Made by a program: the position numbers and the translations under genes. A stretch of DNA of 64,000 bases from Buddleja alternifolia (taxonomy: Eukaryota; Streptophyta; Magnoliopsida; Lamiales; Scrophulariaceae): the NCBI GenBank assembly GCA_019426215.1, contig CM033404.1:5022001-5086000 (forward strand), given 5' to 3'. Of the stretch, positions 1-11,159 are shown in pieces (within the stretch, counting starts at the first letter, position 1; every line of letters starts with the position of its first letter). Below the pieces are notes generated by a model. It did no database searches. It was not told where the DNA came from and saw nothing but the letters and a program-made list of their open reading frames with translations.

Positions 1-418
1 TACCAAACACAAAAGATAGAAAGAAAAAGAAAAAGAAAACGTGGTCCACCAAACAAAAGGGAAATTCGTACTGCACTGCAAAATGGAACAAACGTGGAAT
101 TATGAGGAAGGTTGATAGAAACTTCAAACTGTGTTTGTCTCCCGTTTAATAATTTTGCTTTAGTAATTTCTTCTAGTCAAAGTCTACATGGGCAGGGCAC
201 ACGACTTTTGGCACGTGAAAGATTTTAATGGCAGTGACAATTCGATTAATCCAACCAGGGTCCAGGAAACATCCTTATATCATTTCTCTATTATTTTCTT
301 CTCGAGTTTTGTGTGTACAAATTTTTTTTTTTTTAATAATTGTTCCTACAATCGCCTGAAAGTATTTCGAGAAATGGACCTTCGAACTTGATAATACATT
401 GAGAAATTGGGAAAATTT
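1..418. other. AT-rich intergenic, no gene seen
   Basis: There is no convincing coding frame; the short frames here have no recognisable domain. The only distinctive feature is a poly-T run near 318-333. Confidence 0.6.
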
Positions 419-420
419 TA

Positions 421-553
421 TGTTGGGCCGAGACCATTGGCCGATGGATCCCCCCACATAGGGGGGTTAAATGGGATTTTGACCCCCCTGTTGGGGGATC
501 CAACGGCCGAACTGGGCCGAGACCAATCCGAGACCATTGGTCTCGGCCCAACA
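421..553. mobile_element. Short TIR element (MITE-like), TA target duplication
   Basis: The ends are inverted 20-bp repeats, TGTTGGGCCGAGACCATTGG at 421-440 and its complement at 534-553, with one mismatch. TA dinucleotides flank both ends (419-420 and 554-555). The 133-bp interior is itself partly palindromic, with CCCCCC and GGGGGG blocks and two further GGCCGA copies. TA duplication plus a short hairpin-like body suggests a Tc1/mariner-type MITE, but the termini do not match the usual Stowaway CTCCCTCC, so the superfamily is not certain. Confidence 0.55.
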
Positions 554-555
554 TA

Positions 556-2044
556 GAAACGCCCGAGAAATTGGAAAAGAAATTCACATTAATTTAACTG
601 ATTGAGAATTTTACCAAGAAAAGAGAGAGAGAGATGATGTTTTAAGAAAAGTGGTAATAAATTAAAAAGTTTTTACCCATAAAAGAATTATATAATTATT
701 TTTTGATGATTAGTATTGTAGGCCATGTCCTAATCTCAATTAGTATTTTATCTAGTTAATGCATGAGGTGCATATATACCACATTTTCTAGACCGAATGT
801 AGATAGAATAGTGTTGTAGTACATTTTAATTAAGACTATATAAAATGGGTTTTTATTTTCTATTTGGTTTTCCAATTTATTTATAATCCCCGTCGAAATA
901 CTATCAAATATGATTGTGGTGATCTTTTGAAATAAGATTTCTTATAAATAAAAGTTCGAACTTAAAAGTTTTTTTTTTACTTAATCAATCAAAACCCATT
1001 TCACTCTGATCAACCTCGATAGAATAGGGGTAAGGGTATAAATAAATGAAATCAAAGTAAGAAAAAGAACTTTCTATAAAGAACATTGCTTTCCTTGGAT
1101 ATGATATGTTCTAGCTTTTCCGGTCAAGACTTAAAGGTAACTCCATTTTTTCCATGGTCCAAAATATATGGCTAGTGGTAATTGGTAAGGACTCAGTCTA
1201 AAGAGGCATTGAATATTCAGATGAACTTAATCTTTTGTTTTATTTATGTTGGCATGAAACTTCTCCCATTTTTTAAACCCAATGATTCGTTGAATTACAT
1301 GGGCTTGAGTGGCTTCTTTTATCCATTTCCTTTTTGTCCAACTATTATGGTATGTGTTGATGTTTCTCTCTAATGCTTATTGATGCACGTGAAATTTACA
1401 TCAATAATAGTTGTATATTATTATTGTAAGAAATTGAGTAAAAAAGCAATAAAACTATATGAAAAATAGAGAGTAAAAATGTGTAAGAATGTAAGACTTA
1501 TTTATTGATCATCAATAATGAGTATTTATACAAGCTAGATGGCTTTTATACAATTTTGGTAAGCTAATCCTGCTGATTTTCTTCCTGCGACTATGTATGG
1601 TAGTTGGAGCTATTTTTGGAAGGTTTGGTTGTCCTGAAATCATGCTGAAAGCGCGTCCTGTCAGGTCCTATTTTAGGAAGACTGAACTTCCTGATATGGT
1701 AAGAGTTTGACCGATTTTGCTTGATTTATATCTGATTGAATCTTGATTAGATATTGTCTTCTTAATTGATTCTTTTCCTTGTAAGACTTTGACTTGGGCT
1801 CCAATCCTAATAATTGAATGAGGCCGAAAATACAAAGCTTTTGGACTGAAGTATATCAATAAAATAGGAAGAAATATAAAATATTTCTCTGGACTTATCA
1901 GCTTGGCCCAATAAATAATATCCACCCACATCACCTATAATTCTATTTTTATATCTACAATATTATAACTTTAAACTTCTTGTGGCCCTCTGGGAGTTAC
2001 ATAATTGCCCCACATGTCGTATATTGTCTGTATTGCCACTCAAT
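556..2044. other. Intergenic, no gene seen
   Basis: AT-rich sequence. The stretch around 1380-1960 (repeated TTATTGATCATCAATAA-like motifs and a GAGTATTTATACAAGC box) looks like part of an old LTR, but I could not find matching termini or a target duplication. The small frames are not supported by any domain. Confidence 0.5.
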
Positions 2045-2285
2045 TAGTTACTATATTAGCATGTTTTCATTAATTTAAGAGTTTTACACACAGTAAATCT
2101 CTCAGTCCACGCGATTATTCTACTATTTTAGCACATTTTCATTGAATTTAGAGCATTTTTATACTATCTTAGCACAATTTCATTCAAATTAAGAGCTTTG
2201 CACAAGGTATATTCTACATCTCACTCAATTGTTTTACTTAGTACATTTTTATTCACTTTAACACATTATTATTGTACAATTTTAG
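2045..2285. repeat. Degenerate tandem repeat
   Basis: Variants of TTAGCACATTTTCATT followed by TTTAGAG or TTAAGAG recur about four times, near 2055, 2132, 2175 and 2238, separated by ACAC/CTCTCAGT/CTACTAT spacers. This is an old, diverged minisatellite with no coding potential. Confidence 0.45.
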
Positions 2286-2654
2286 ATCATTTTCTCTCCC
2301 CATCTTAGTGTCTCTCCTTTTCTTTTTATGAGGTTGCAGTGAACCTTCTCTGATATTTTGGTCTTCCTCACTTATCTATCAATTGACCATTTTTCTTAGT
2401 TCTGCTTGTTATAAAAATAGTAAACAGAATATGTAATTTATGCAGATTTGGGGCGTGATCCCACTTTTCTTAAAGTGATAATTGCCCCCACTATAAATTT
2501 GCTTCCGGGTTTAAATGGCAATTCACTTCTAGGATACAACAAATCACCGAAATTTGCGAATAGCAATTTCGAAGACTTCCCTCACGAACTAAAAAGAGAA
2601 CTAATATTATTATGTAAAAGTAAGAGAAAATTCGAATAATTGAATCCTTGGCAA

Positions 2655-3180
2655 TATAAATTACTGTAACTGTCAAATCATATAAGTTCTTGTATGTTAA
2701 TAATTAAAAATTATAATATAATACTGAGATTGAAATAATTATTATATAGATAAATATATATGTATATATGTAAGTAATAGTAGTGTGTGTATATATATAT
2801 ATTAGTGTACATATATATGTGTGTAATAGTAGTAATAGTAGTTTATATAAAATTAAAAGAAAAGTATATATATATATATACACACACATATATATAAGTA
2901 ATAGTGTTAATAATAGTTGATATATAATTAAAAAAAAAGTATATATATTCATATATATATATATATATATGTATCAGCGTGTGAGAGTGTGTGTAACAGT
3001 GTGCATGTGTGACTCTGTGTGTGTGTAATAGTGTGTGCGTGTGTTAACAGTGTGTGTGTGTGCGCGCGCGCGTGGGAAAGGGGTGTGAGGGGAATTGGGG
3101 AAGACGATGAACAGGTTCTTTCCCCCCCCCCCCCCCCCCTCTTCTTTTTTCCTTTTTTCCTTTTTTCCTTTTTTTTATTT
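2655..3180. repeat. Microsatellite cluster (TA, GT, GC, poly-C, CTTTTTTC)
   Basis: It begins with a piece related to the Tourist-like family (ATTACTGTAACTGTCAAATCAT at about 2661). Runs of TA, TATATG, GTGTGT, CGCG (3063-3071), a poly-C tract at 3122-3139 and repeated CCTTTTTT follow. GTAATAGT-type motifs recur between the TA runs. Length calls in such runs are unreliable. Confidence 0.7.
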
Positions 3181-3784
3181 AATTTATAAAAAAAATATTA
3201 ATAAGTAATTTATTTTAAAAATTATTAAAACACAATCCTATTCTTAGATAATTAGGTCACTCCTACTACAAGTCAATTACCAAATCCAAACCAAAACCAC
3301 GAAATAAGAAACCCTTTCTTCAAGTCACTATTCACGCGGTCAAATACGCGTTGACCACGCGGTTGACTCGGTCAAACCCGAGTTGACCGTGGTCAAATTG
3401 CCTTTGACCGTCCCAAGACCTTTTTTTCCACATAATATACATTAAGAAAACATACACATATAAATATGGGTAACACACATGTATTTCTCGATCCACACAC
3501 ACAATCAAATCACAAATTTAGCAATGAGATAAATTATACACAGCCACACACATAAAAAATAAGTAAAACTTTAAAATAATATGTACAAATAACATATATA
3601 TGTATATAAATATAGATATATATAAATCCAAATACTTTCACTATAACTAATTTGAAAAACAAAATTTGAAAGTTTTACTTTAGAAAACTCCAGAATTACA
3701 ATCAAACAAACTTTTTTCTATTTGAAAGTTTAATGATACACGGTCAAAAATATATCAAAACATTACCAAAAAATATTACAAAAA
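3180..3784. other. AT-rich non-coding stretch
   Basis: No gene seen. It holds the TTGAC cluster listed separately and short TATATA runs (3595-3625). Confidence 0.5.
3337..3411. promoter_or_regulatory. Cluster of TTGAC/GTCAA motifs (W-box cores)
   Basis: Seven TTGAC cores, four on the plus and three on the minus strand, lie within about 75 bp, several as TTGACC. They are interleaved with CGCG and with a short hairpin, ACTCGG..CCGAGT. TTGAC[C/T] is the core bound by WRKY factors. Whether this is a live regulatory site is unknown: there is no gene next to it, and it may simply be part of a transposon. Confidence 0.3.
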
Positions 3785-4105
3785 AAAAAAAAGATACGGT
3801 CAAAGAGAAAAGAAAGAGTGGGGAGAGAGAAGAGAGAGAGTGAGGAGAGGGAGAGAAAGAGGGAGAGGGGGATAGAGAGAGAAGAGAGAGATAGTGGATA
3901 ATAAGAGGAGAGAGAAAAATTTTGTATAAAAAATAGAGGAGAGAGAATGAGATAGGGGATAAAGTGAGAGAAAGATGGAAAATAAAGATTATGTTTTTTT
4001 GGATGAAAAAAGTTGTGTATTTTTTATTAAATATTGTGTGAAATAAATATTGTTTGGCGGGAATTTTGAACCAAATATGACTTGAAAACATAACCAAACA
4101 TAGCC
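3785..4105. repeat. Right half of a Tourist-like (PIF/Harbinger) MITE relative
   Basis: The segment has the same layout as the right half of the complete MITE at 5133-5526. A GAGAGA-rich tract is followed by AGAAAGATGGAAAATAA, ATTATGTTTTTTT and AAAAGTTGTGTATTTTT, and it ends in AACATAACCAAACATAGCC. I see no left terminus next to it, so it is a partial or diverged copy. A long Ser/Leu-rich minus-strand frame here is a by-product of the GA-rich tract. Confidence 0.55.
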
Positions 4106-4782
4106 AGAGTTTTTCACCACCAAAAGTCATACCTTTTTGGAATTAAAATAAAAATTAATTTTGAAAATTAATTCGAAAATAAATGATATATTAAATAATA
4201 TATTAATCCAAATCTTTGATATATAAATATATATAATATATCTATATTTTAGCCTCCCTCCAAATTTTCCCTCCAAACTTCTATTTAAATATACTATTTG
4301 ATATCTACTTATAAAATAAACAACTCTTGTTTACTTTCCCTATTACAAGCTATTTCGAACACTACTCTTAGTCTTTGGTGCTATTTTAGTTTTGATATTT
4401 ACTCAATTTTCAATGACAAAAAGTCGCTGCAAATGCCAATATTCCAAAGTCAAGTGAGAAGTCTGGCTTGCCTCTTTATACTGTCCAGTGTATTTGGCTA
4501 AACTTTTTAGAACTGTAGTTTTATACGATATTTTTGCAATTTTTGACGAGTCTTATATTTACAATGATCTCTTTGATCTCTTGAGTGTTTAGATAAATTC
4601 AGCGTTGGAAGCTTATGAGATGTTGTGATGTTTGGTAAACTAAAGGAAATATAATACTTCTCATATATACACACACATATATGAATTTGTTTGAATAAAT
4701 GTTTACATATTGAAAGTTTTTTTCTTTAAGGTTTAGTTTTTATTTATATTTGATTATATATTTATTTATCACAAACGTATCT
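4106..4782. other. AT-rich intergenic, no gene seen
   Basis: Nothing beyond short TA-rich runs. The small plus-strand frame near 4298-4501 has no recognisable domain. Confidence 0.5.
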
Positions 4783-4787
4783 ACTAT

Positions 4788-5811
4788 TGATATACCAAAA
4801 ATAGCCTAAATTGGGGTCGGTACGTCGTTAGGTCGGTAAGGTTGATTACACAACTAAAAACCCATATGGGGCTTCACCTCGTAGATTTCGGATATTGCAC
4901 CAAAGGCCCCTATCGAAGTTTAAAATTGCAAAACACTACAAGATTCGCGTGTTATTTCCAATCCGGATCGGATTGACCCATGACCCGACCCTACGAGATA
5001 TGATCATAGCCGCTCCTCAAGGACACGTGGCGTCATCCCAATGGAAGCTCCAGCTGACAGAACAATATTTGTCCAATCATATAAACACTGTAAATACTCG
5101 CATTTATTGAGAAAAAGGGGATGAGAATCTAAGGCTATGTTTGGTTATGTTTTGAGATGGTATTTTGGTGAGAAATTTATGGGGACACGTGCGTGTTTGA
5201 TGATATTGTGTTTGGTTTTATTTTGGTAGTTAGTTTTTGAGTGTGTTTTTTTGATGAGATAATATTTGGTTCTGTTTCCAGAGGGAACAAAAGTTACTGT
5301 AGCTGTCAAATCATGAAGTTTTTGTCTGTTAGAGGGGAGAGAGAAGAGAGAGAGCACATAGAGAGGAGTGTAGAGACAAAATATGTGTAGAAAGATGGAA
5401 AATAATTATTATGTTTTTTTTTAACAAAAAAAGTAGTGTATTTTTGAACAAATATTTTGTGAACCAAACATGGTTTGGTAAGAATATTGGACCAAACATG
5501 GTATGAGAACATAACCAAACATTGCCTAAGCATTTAATATACGCGTAAGCTTGGTCGTAGATTCGTTATTCAGACTAAAACTTGACAGTACGATCTAATT
5601 ATTTATAAATTTGGATAAGTCGCATACGGACTAGATATACAATAGGTAAACTACATCATAAATTGGAACTACGTTTCACTTGATCCCCGAATGGTACGTA
5701 GGCAGCTCGGCATTCCAAGTGCAGTCTATAATTTTTATTTGTTTGTGTTTAGTTCGTCTTACGTGGTCATCCTGACTGAATAAGGGTAGGGTTAATTTCC
5801 AACCTTGATCA
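4788..5811 (+). mobile_element. Solo LTR of a Tat-type Ty3/gypsy element
   Basis: It starts TGATATACC and ends TTGATCA. It is flanked by perfect 5-bp duplications ACTAT (4783-4787 and 5812-5816). The start is identical to that of the minus-strand Tat LTRs at 42751-43350 and 54848-56140. The R-U5 motif near 5690-5735 (GGTACGTAGGCAGCTC, then AAGTGCAGTCTATAAT) matches theirs closely. Without the nested MITE and its TAA duplication the LTR is about 627 bp, against 600 bp for the best-preserved LTR in the window. No PBS or internal region follows, so it is a solo LTR left by LTR-LTR recombination. Confidence 0.85.
5133..5526. mobile_element. Tourist-like (PIF/Harbinger) MITE
   Basis: The terminal inverted repeats are GGCTATGTTTGGTTATGTT on the left and its near-complement at 5507-5526. 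TAA trinucleotides flank both ends (5130-5132, 5527-5529), which is the hallmark of this superfamily. The 394-bp element has no coding capacity. It lies inside the solo LTR and is therefore younger than it. Partial relatives occur near 2655, 3785-4105, 41315-41540 and 63655-63903. Confidence 0.85.
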
Positions 5812-5816
5812 ACTAT

Positions 5817-6188
5817 AATAAATTACTATTCTACGTACCTTATAATGTAATTATTGTAAATATAGTAGTTATCATATTTATTGTATACAATTTACATAGC
5901 ATATATGAGTCGATCCTTAGTAATAGTAATATTAAGGTAATAAAGAATATTTTTAATGCATACATGATGGAACACAATAATTCATATTTATACCTTTTTT
6001 TATATGAAAAAATTGGTATTAAATATTTCAGGTGGTATAATATATATTTACTTATTAATTTAAAATTTGTAAACATAGTTAATATAAGTATGAGTAAGGA
6101 TATTTTAATCATTTAATATTCAGGGAACTTACGAGCTTCTAGCATCTTATATTAAGAGCTTATAAGTTCTTTTTCAGAAAACATTGTC
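5817..6188. other. AT-rich intergenic, no gene seen
   Basis: The ORFs on both strands here are low-complexity Ile/Tyr/Asn-rich products of AT-rich DNA and are not believable genes. Confidence 0.5.
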
Positions 6189-6197
6189 AATTGTAGA

Positions 6198-7662
6198 GGC
6201 AAAACTGTCAATTTAGTAATGTAGCTTTATGTTATTTGCAATTTTAGACCTTGACGTTTTTTGTTGGCAAAATTAGGACAATAATTTCGTAAAAGTTGCA
6301 ATTTAAGGACAATTGACACTGGAATTGACCAGAATCCAAATTTAATTTGGGGATTTTTTTATTTTTCGACCAATTTTGCCACTTGGAAATTTTTTTGGAA
6401 AATGGTCAAATACCAACATGCCAAGTGGACACCAACTTACTAATATGGAAAAAAAGTGCCAAGTGGGAATTGCATAAAATAAAATAAAATCTTATATTTG
6501 AAAATATTTTAAACAATCAATATCTTAAATTTAATATATTAAAAGTTACAAACAAAAAAAGGGGGGGGGGAAGAGAAATAAAAAACCTGTATCTCATTCC
6601 CCAAACACAACCCCACCCAACAGACCCTCCCTACACCAACCCTCACCCCATCTTCCTCCCATCCATCCGCCAAATCCACCACCTACACTACTGGCGATTG
6701 AAGCGAACCATAATGCTAATCTTGATTCGCGAAGTTCTTGTACACCAGGTGATTGAAGCCGATTTGTGATGTGCAGCGGAGAGTGAAGTCAGGGTAGGGT
6801 TTGATGAATTTAATGGGGTAGGTGCAACGTTGGTGGGACTTCAATCGGTGGGGTTGGGCGGCTGGGCGGGGGAGGAGGGAAGGGTTGGAGAAGATGAAAC
6901 TTTTTTTTTCATTTTTTTTTTGTTTATTTAATTAAAAATGTTTAATATTTTAAAATTTGATTTGAATCTATTTTCTGATTTTATATATGAAAATCCTCAG
7001 ATATGTTGAATGTATTTATAGTAATTTAAAATGTTAAATTTTTCTTAGTTTTTTTAACCAATGGAAAATAATTTTATTAGATATAAAAATTAATTTGAAA
7101 TATTGTATAAGAAAGTTTCATTGAGTAATAAATTAAAATATTATTATCACAATAGGTTGAACATATGAAAATTTGTGAATTTATGCAATTCTCTACTTGG
7201 CATTTTTATGCTTATAGCATTTATTTAAATATATCGTATAATTTAAGTATTTAAACTATTCTATTTTTGTTAGAAATATTTTAAGATTTAAAAATCAGTT
7301 AAAACTATAAAATGTTGTTATTTCTAGTTTGTTAGACATTTTTAATGTTTTCTTATATATTTTTATTTTGTTTTGTATATAATAATAATTTTATGATTTA
7401 TAATCAAATTATTCTATTTTCCTCCAAAAACTAGTCCATGTCTATGTCACCCCAACTCAATAATCCACATTAGCAAAATTGACCGGAAAATAAAAAATTC
7501 CCAAATTAAATTGGGATTCCGGCAAATTTTTCAAATTCCGGTGACAATTGTCCTTAAATTGCAACTTTTACGAAGTTACTGTCCTAATTTTGCCAATCGA
7601 AAATGTGAAGGACGAAAATTGCCAACAGCATAAAGCTACAAGACTAAATTGACAGTTTTGCC
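6198..7662. mobile_element. Mutator-like long-TIR element 1
   Basis: The termini begin GGCAAAACTGTCAATTTAG in inverted orientation and remain alignable for about 190 bp (for example AAAGTTGCAATTTAAGGAC in both). A 9-bp flanking duplication, AATTGTAGA (6189-6197) against AATTTTAGA (7663-7671), matches at 8 of 9 positions, as expected for MULEs. The 1465-bp body encodes no transposase. It holds a GC-richer island at about 6590-6890 (CCAACCCTCACCCC, GGGCGGCTGGGCGGGGG) of unknown origin, followed by AT-rich sequence. Confidence 0.8.
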
Positions 7663-7769
7663 AATTTTAGACGCTCTCAAACATTTCGAATGTTGTAAAC
7701 AATTTATAACTTCAACCAAGCAACGTCTCACTATATAATGCATGAAACGACTTGTCATATTAATTTGTG

Positions 7770-9008
7770 GGGAAATTGTACTTCACGTCCCATAACTTTC
7801 CCCGAATTCAATTTTGGTCTCACTCGTTACCAAAATCTCACAATGCGTCCCATATCTTTCAAAAAATCTCACATTTGGTCTCTTCCGTCCAATTCCGTCT
7901 ATTTTTAACGGCAGAAAGCATGCATGTGCCTTGCACGTGGGGCGTTAGTCAAAGCCTTGACCATAATATACACCTGATTTGGGCTCCAAAACAAGGGATA
8001 ATTACAAAAAAGCTCCCTAACTTGTAATTAGTTTAATATTTTAAGTAAAAAACATAAAATATAATACATATATATATACACACACACACAAAATTATATA
8101 ATATTTTATATATATATAAAAAAAAAAAATCACTGCTCATCGTCTTCACTGTAAAGACGATGAACCAGTGAACCCCAATACTCCTCCCCGCTCCCCCGCA
8201 ACACCCACACATAATCACTCATACATATATAGACACACAATAGACATATATAATATGTATATATACACACACAAAATTATATAATGCTTTATATGTAAAA
8301 ATAACAAAAAATAAAAAATCACTGTTCATCGTCTTCATAGTGAACCCAATACCCCCCAACACACACACATAATCGCCATGTATAGAGAGACACATATACA
8401 TATATAATATGTAAATATATACACACAAAATTTTATATATAAAAATAACAAAAAACAAAAAAATCACTGGTCACGATGAACAGTGAACCCAATACCCCGC
8501 CCCCCCCCCCAACACACGCACACTGACACACATAATTGCACATACATGTATAGAGACACACATATACATATATAATATGTATATATACATGCACAATTAT
8601 ATAATATTTTATATATAAAAATAACAAAAAATAAAAAATAACAAAATCACTATTCATCGCCTTCATAGTGAAGACGATGAACAGTGAACCCTATACCCCC
8701 CCAACACGCACACATAATTGCACATACATGTATAGAGACACACATATACATATATAATATGTAAATATATACACACAAAATTATATAATATTTTATATAT
8801 AAAAATAACAAAAAAAAAATCACTGTTCATCGTCTTCACTGTGAAGACGATGAACAGTGAACTAACGGTTAAAAATAGATGGAAATGGATGGATGGGACC
8901 AAATGTGATATTTTTTTAAAGATATGGGATACAATATGAGATTTCGATAATGAGTGGCACCAAAATTGAATTCGGGGAAAGTTGTGGGGCGTGAAGTGCA
9001 ATTTTCCC
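7770..9008. mobile_element. Mutator-like long-TIR element 2
   Basis: Inverted termini begin GGGAAATTGTACTTCACG and extend about 145 bp (to TCTATTTTTAACGG near 7912 and its complement near 8865). Flanking 10-bp duplications TTAATTTGTG (7760-7769) and TTCATTTGTG (9009-9018) match at 9 of 10 positions. There is no transposase. The interior is almost entirely the hairpin-bearing tandem array listed separately. The element lies only about 100 bp from element 1. Confidence 0.8.
8085..8862. repeat. Tandem array of palindrome-bearing units inside MULE 2
   Basis: Five units of about 146-188 bp each contain an ACACACATAATCGCACATACAT-like block, a TATATATAATATG block and a palindrome built on CACTGTTCATCGTCTTCAC. 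Palindromes sit near 8130, 8318, 8464, 8646 and 8820. The last (8820-8860) is perfect, with 20-bp arms and a 1-nt centre; the others are diverged or collapsed. Frames read on the minus strand through this array are repeat by-products. Confidence 0.75.
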
Positions 9009-9018
9009 TTCATTTGTG

Positions 9019-9624
9019 GTGATTGATCAACAATATAACCAGCTTCCTTCTGTATTTTGTTTATTGGGCTAGGAATTTATATTTTAAGGTAATTAAGTTA
9101 AATTAAATATTATAATGTATATTTTCGTCATTCATCATTTTAAATTTCAAGGAAAGTACTATATAATACTAGATTTTTAGAGTAGATATGATAAAAACAC
9201 ATACTAAATAATATTTTGTTAGACTCGTCTAGATTGATTTGCACTCATAATTAGTGCAATCACATTAACTTGAATTTTCTTGAAACATCTTATCCCAAAA
9301 GATCAATTGCGCAAGTACATGCATGTGCCGCAGGTGCTGTCATTTCTCTTCTCCATTTCAAGTTTGTGGAGACTGGAGAGCACCCAATATATTGATATTT
9401 GTATCCCGCGTTGGGGAATTCTGAATCATATATGATTTGATTGAATCTAAAGGCGAGTGATCAATTACATAATAAGTAAATTATTGAATTGCGCTTTCCA
9501 TTCCACTCTCTAATTATGGATAAGAAACTTAAGGCAAAGATATTACTCCATCCTCAAGGTATATCTGTATATGTATGGACTATAATTGCCTAGATTCCAA
9601 GTTCTCATCATCAAACTAATTTGA
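9019..9624. other. Spacer between MULE 2 and MULE 3, no gene seen
   Basis: AT-rich, no coding frame and no clear repeat structure. Confidence 0.5.
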
Positions 9625-9634
9625 TTAAGATATG

Positions 9635-10557
9635 GAGTAAAATGCACTTTGCACCCCATAAAGTAGTGTTTTTTGTAATTTCCACCCTGATAAAAATAAA
9701 CTAACACTTTACACCCTCAAATCCTCAGTCAATGGCAAGTTGAACCCTCTTAGCATATTTCAGGTAAAAGAGTTGCTTCCCACAGTTGACCGAGGACAAA
9801 TACATAATTATATGGTTTTCCACCCTTTGAAGGTCTATTGGCCTCAAATAAAAGTTGGAATCTCTCTCCCTCTCGCTCTCGCTCCCCAAAATAGATTGCC
9901 TTCTTTTGGCGAAAAATATGTTTATGTTTATTGTGAGACCCAAGAATTTGAGAAACCTACATGCGATAAAACAAGGAAAAGCTACTAACCATATTCATAG
10001 GGCTATCAATCAAGTTAAGCGGGCTGATATTGCTTCTACTCAAGCTCGATTTGATATTAAATGAGCATTTGTATCAAATCTTGGGGCTTGACTTGAACAG
10101 TTTCAAACCGAGACGAACCATGCTTGAATTTGGAATTTTAATATGCTTATCTTTGTAGTACAAGTAAATAAAATAACCATGGCTTATTTTTCGGTTTATT
10201 TTTTTCCCCGGAATATTCGTGTTATTTTTATAATTATGAATTTTTTCTTAAAAATTATGAGTGGTATTAATATAATTTTACATGTCAGTGCTCTATTTTT
10301 ATTATTTGCTTGTGTATGTGTGTGTATTATTTGTACAAGCTCAAGCTTACGCCGAGCAGAATAAAAAACCAATTTATGTTGAACACAAAGTATTGACATA
10401 TTTACACTTGGTCAACCATGACCTTTGGCCTAAATATGGTATGAGGGTGCAACTTGCCATTGATTTAGGTTTTGAAGGTGCAAACGGTTAGTTTAATTTT
10501 TTAAGGGTGAAAACTGCCAAAATTCCTACTTTACAGTGTGCAAAATGCATTTTACTC
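9635..10557. mobile_element. Mutator-like long-TIR element 3
   Basis: Inverted termini GAGTAAAATGCACTTTGCAC and GAGTAAAATGCATTTTGCAC extend about 155 bp, to CAGTTGACCG and its counterpart. Perfect 10-bp duplications TTAAGATATG flank both ends (9625-9634, 10558-10567). The 923-bp element has no transposase. Small interior frames show no domain. Confidence 0.85.
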
Positions 10558-10567
10558 TTAAGATATG

Positions 10568-11090
10568 CATTAATCTGATTATGGATATCTCAAATCAATT
10601 AAAGTGCAAGTTGCTTGATCTGATTAGTATTGTTTAACAATAAATCCTTTAAAAAAATAAATAAATTTTAGGACCAAATAAATCTCGAACACATTATAAT
10701 TAAAGAATGCTATTTAACACTTACTGACCTTCATCATATATATATATATATATTTATTTTATTTTTTGGTTTTGGTTTTGGTTTTGGTTATTCTAATTTC
10801 GAGAAAAAATTACTATAATTATTTCTTTTGTCTTTCATCATACTTTACTTTTGGTTATTCTAATTTCTTTTTGTCAATCTCCCCCAATTTCTTATGCTCA
10901 CCCTCTTCTCTTTTCCTTTTCTGATTTAGGTTCACTTTTCGTTTTTCTCCAATATTTGGATTGGTTGGTTTGCGATGGCAGGGCGTTTACGGCCTACCTC
11001 ATGTCTCTGTTTCTGCTATATGATTCTCTGGTAATGGATATGAAGTTGATGCTAATTTATCGTTTAAATTTTTTAGTTCCAATTACTGTT

Positions 11091-11121
<31 letters not shown>
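10568..11121. other. Non-coding, simple repeats
   Basis: Holds a TA run (10738-10752), a GGTTTT hexamer run (about 10768-10790) and a second TA run ending at the putative Helitron terminus (11094-11120). No gene seen. Confidence 0.55.
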
Positions 11122-11154
11122 CTAGGGAAAAGCAAGAACCGCGCGTTGCGCGGT
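11122..11154 (-). other. Helitron 3' terminus: hairpin plus CTAG
   Basis: Read on the minus strand, a 7-bp stem (ACCGCGC..GCGCGGT, 11138-11154) with a 3-nt loop is followed by a short spacer, then CTAG (11125-11122), and the next base is T. This is the structure of a Helitron 3' end inserted between A and T, and its orientation agrees with the minus-strand Rep/helicase genes. The flanking target is a TA run. Confidence 0.6.
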
Positions 11155-11159
11155 CAATA

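Noticed and set aside
1356..2447. Possible solo copia LTR
   Set aside because: LTR-like motifs are present, but I could not find paired TG/CA ends with a target duplication.
3744..4130. 128-codon minus-strand frame rich in Ser/Leu/Phe
   Set aside because: It is a translation of the GAGAGA-rich part of a Tourist-like fragment. No domain.
4256..4280. CTCCCTCC-like motif as a Stowaway MITE end
   Set aside because: No matching inverted copy or TA duplication nearby.
5805..6116. Open frames on both strands in AT-rich DNA
   Set aside because: Low-complexity Ile/Tyr/Asn composition, mutual antisense overlap, no homology signal.
8033..9013. Four overlapping minus-strand frames that look like repeated membrane proteins
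   Set aside because: They arise from the palindrome/TA tandem array inside MULE 2 and its TIR. Hydrophobicity comes from TATATA codons.
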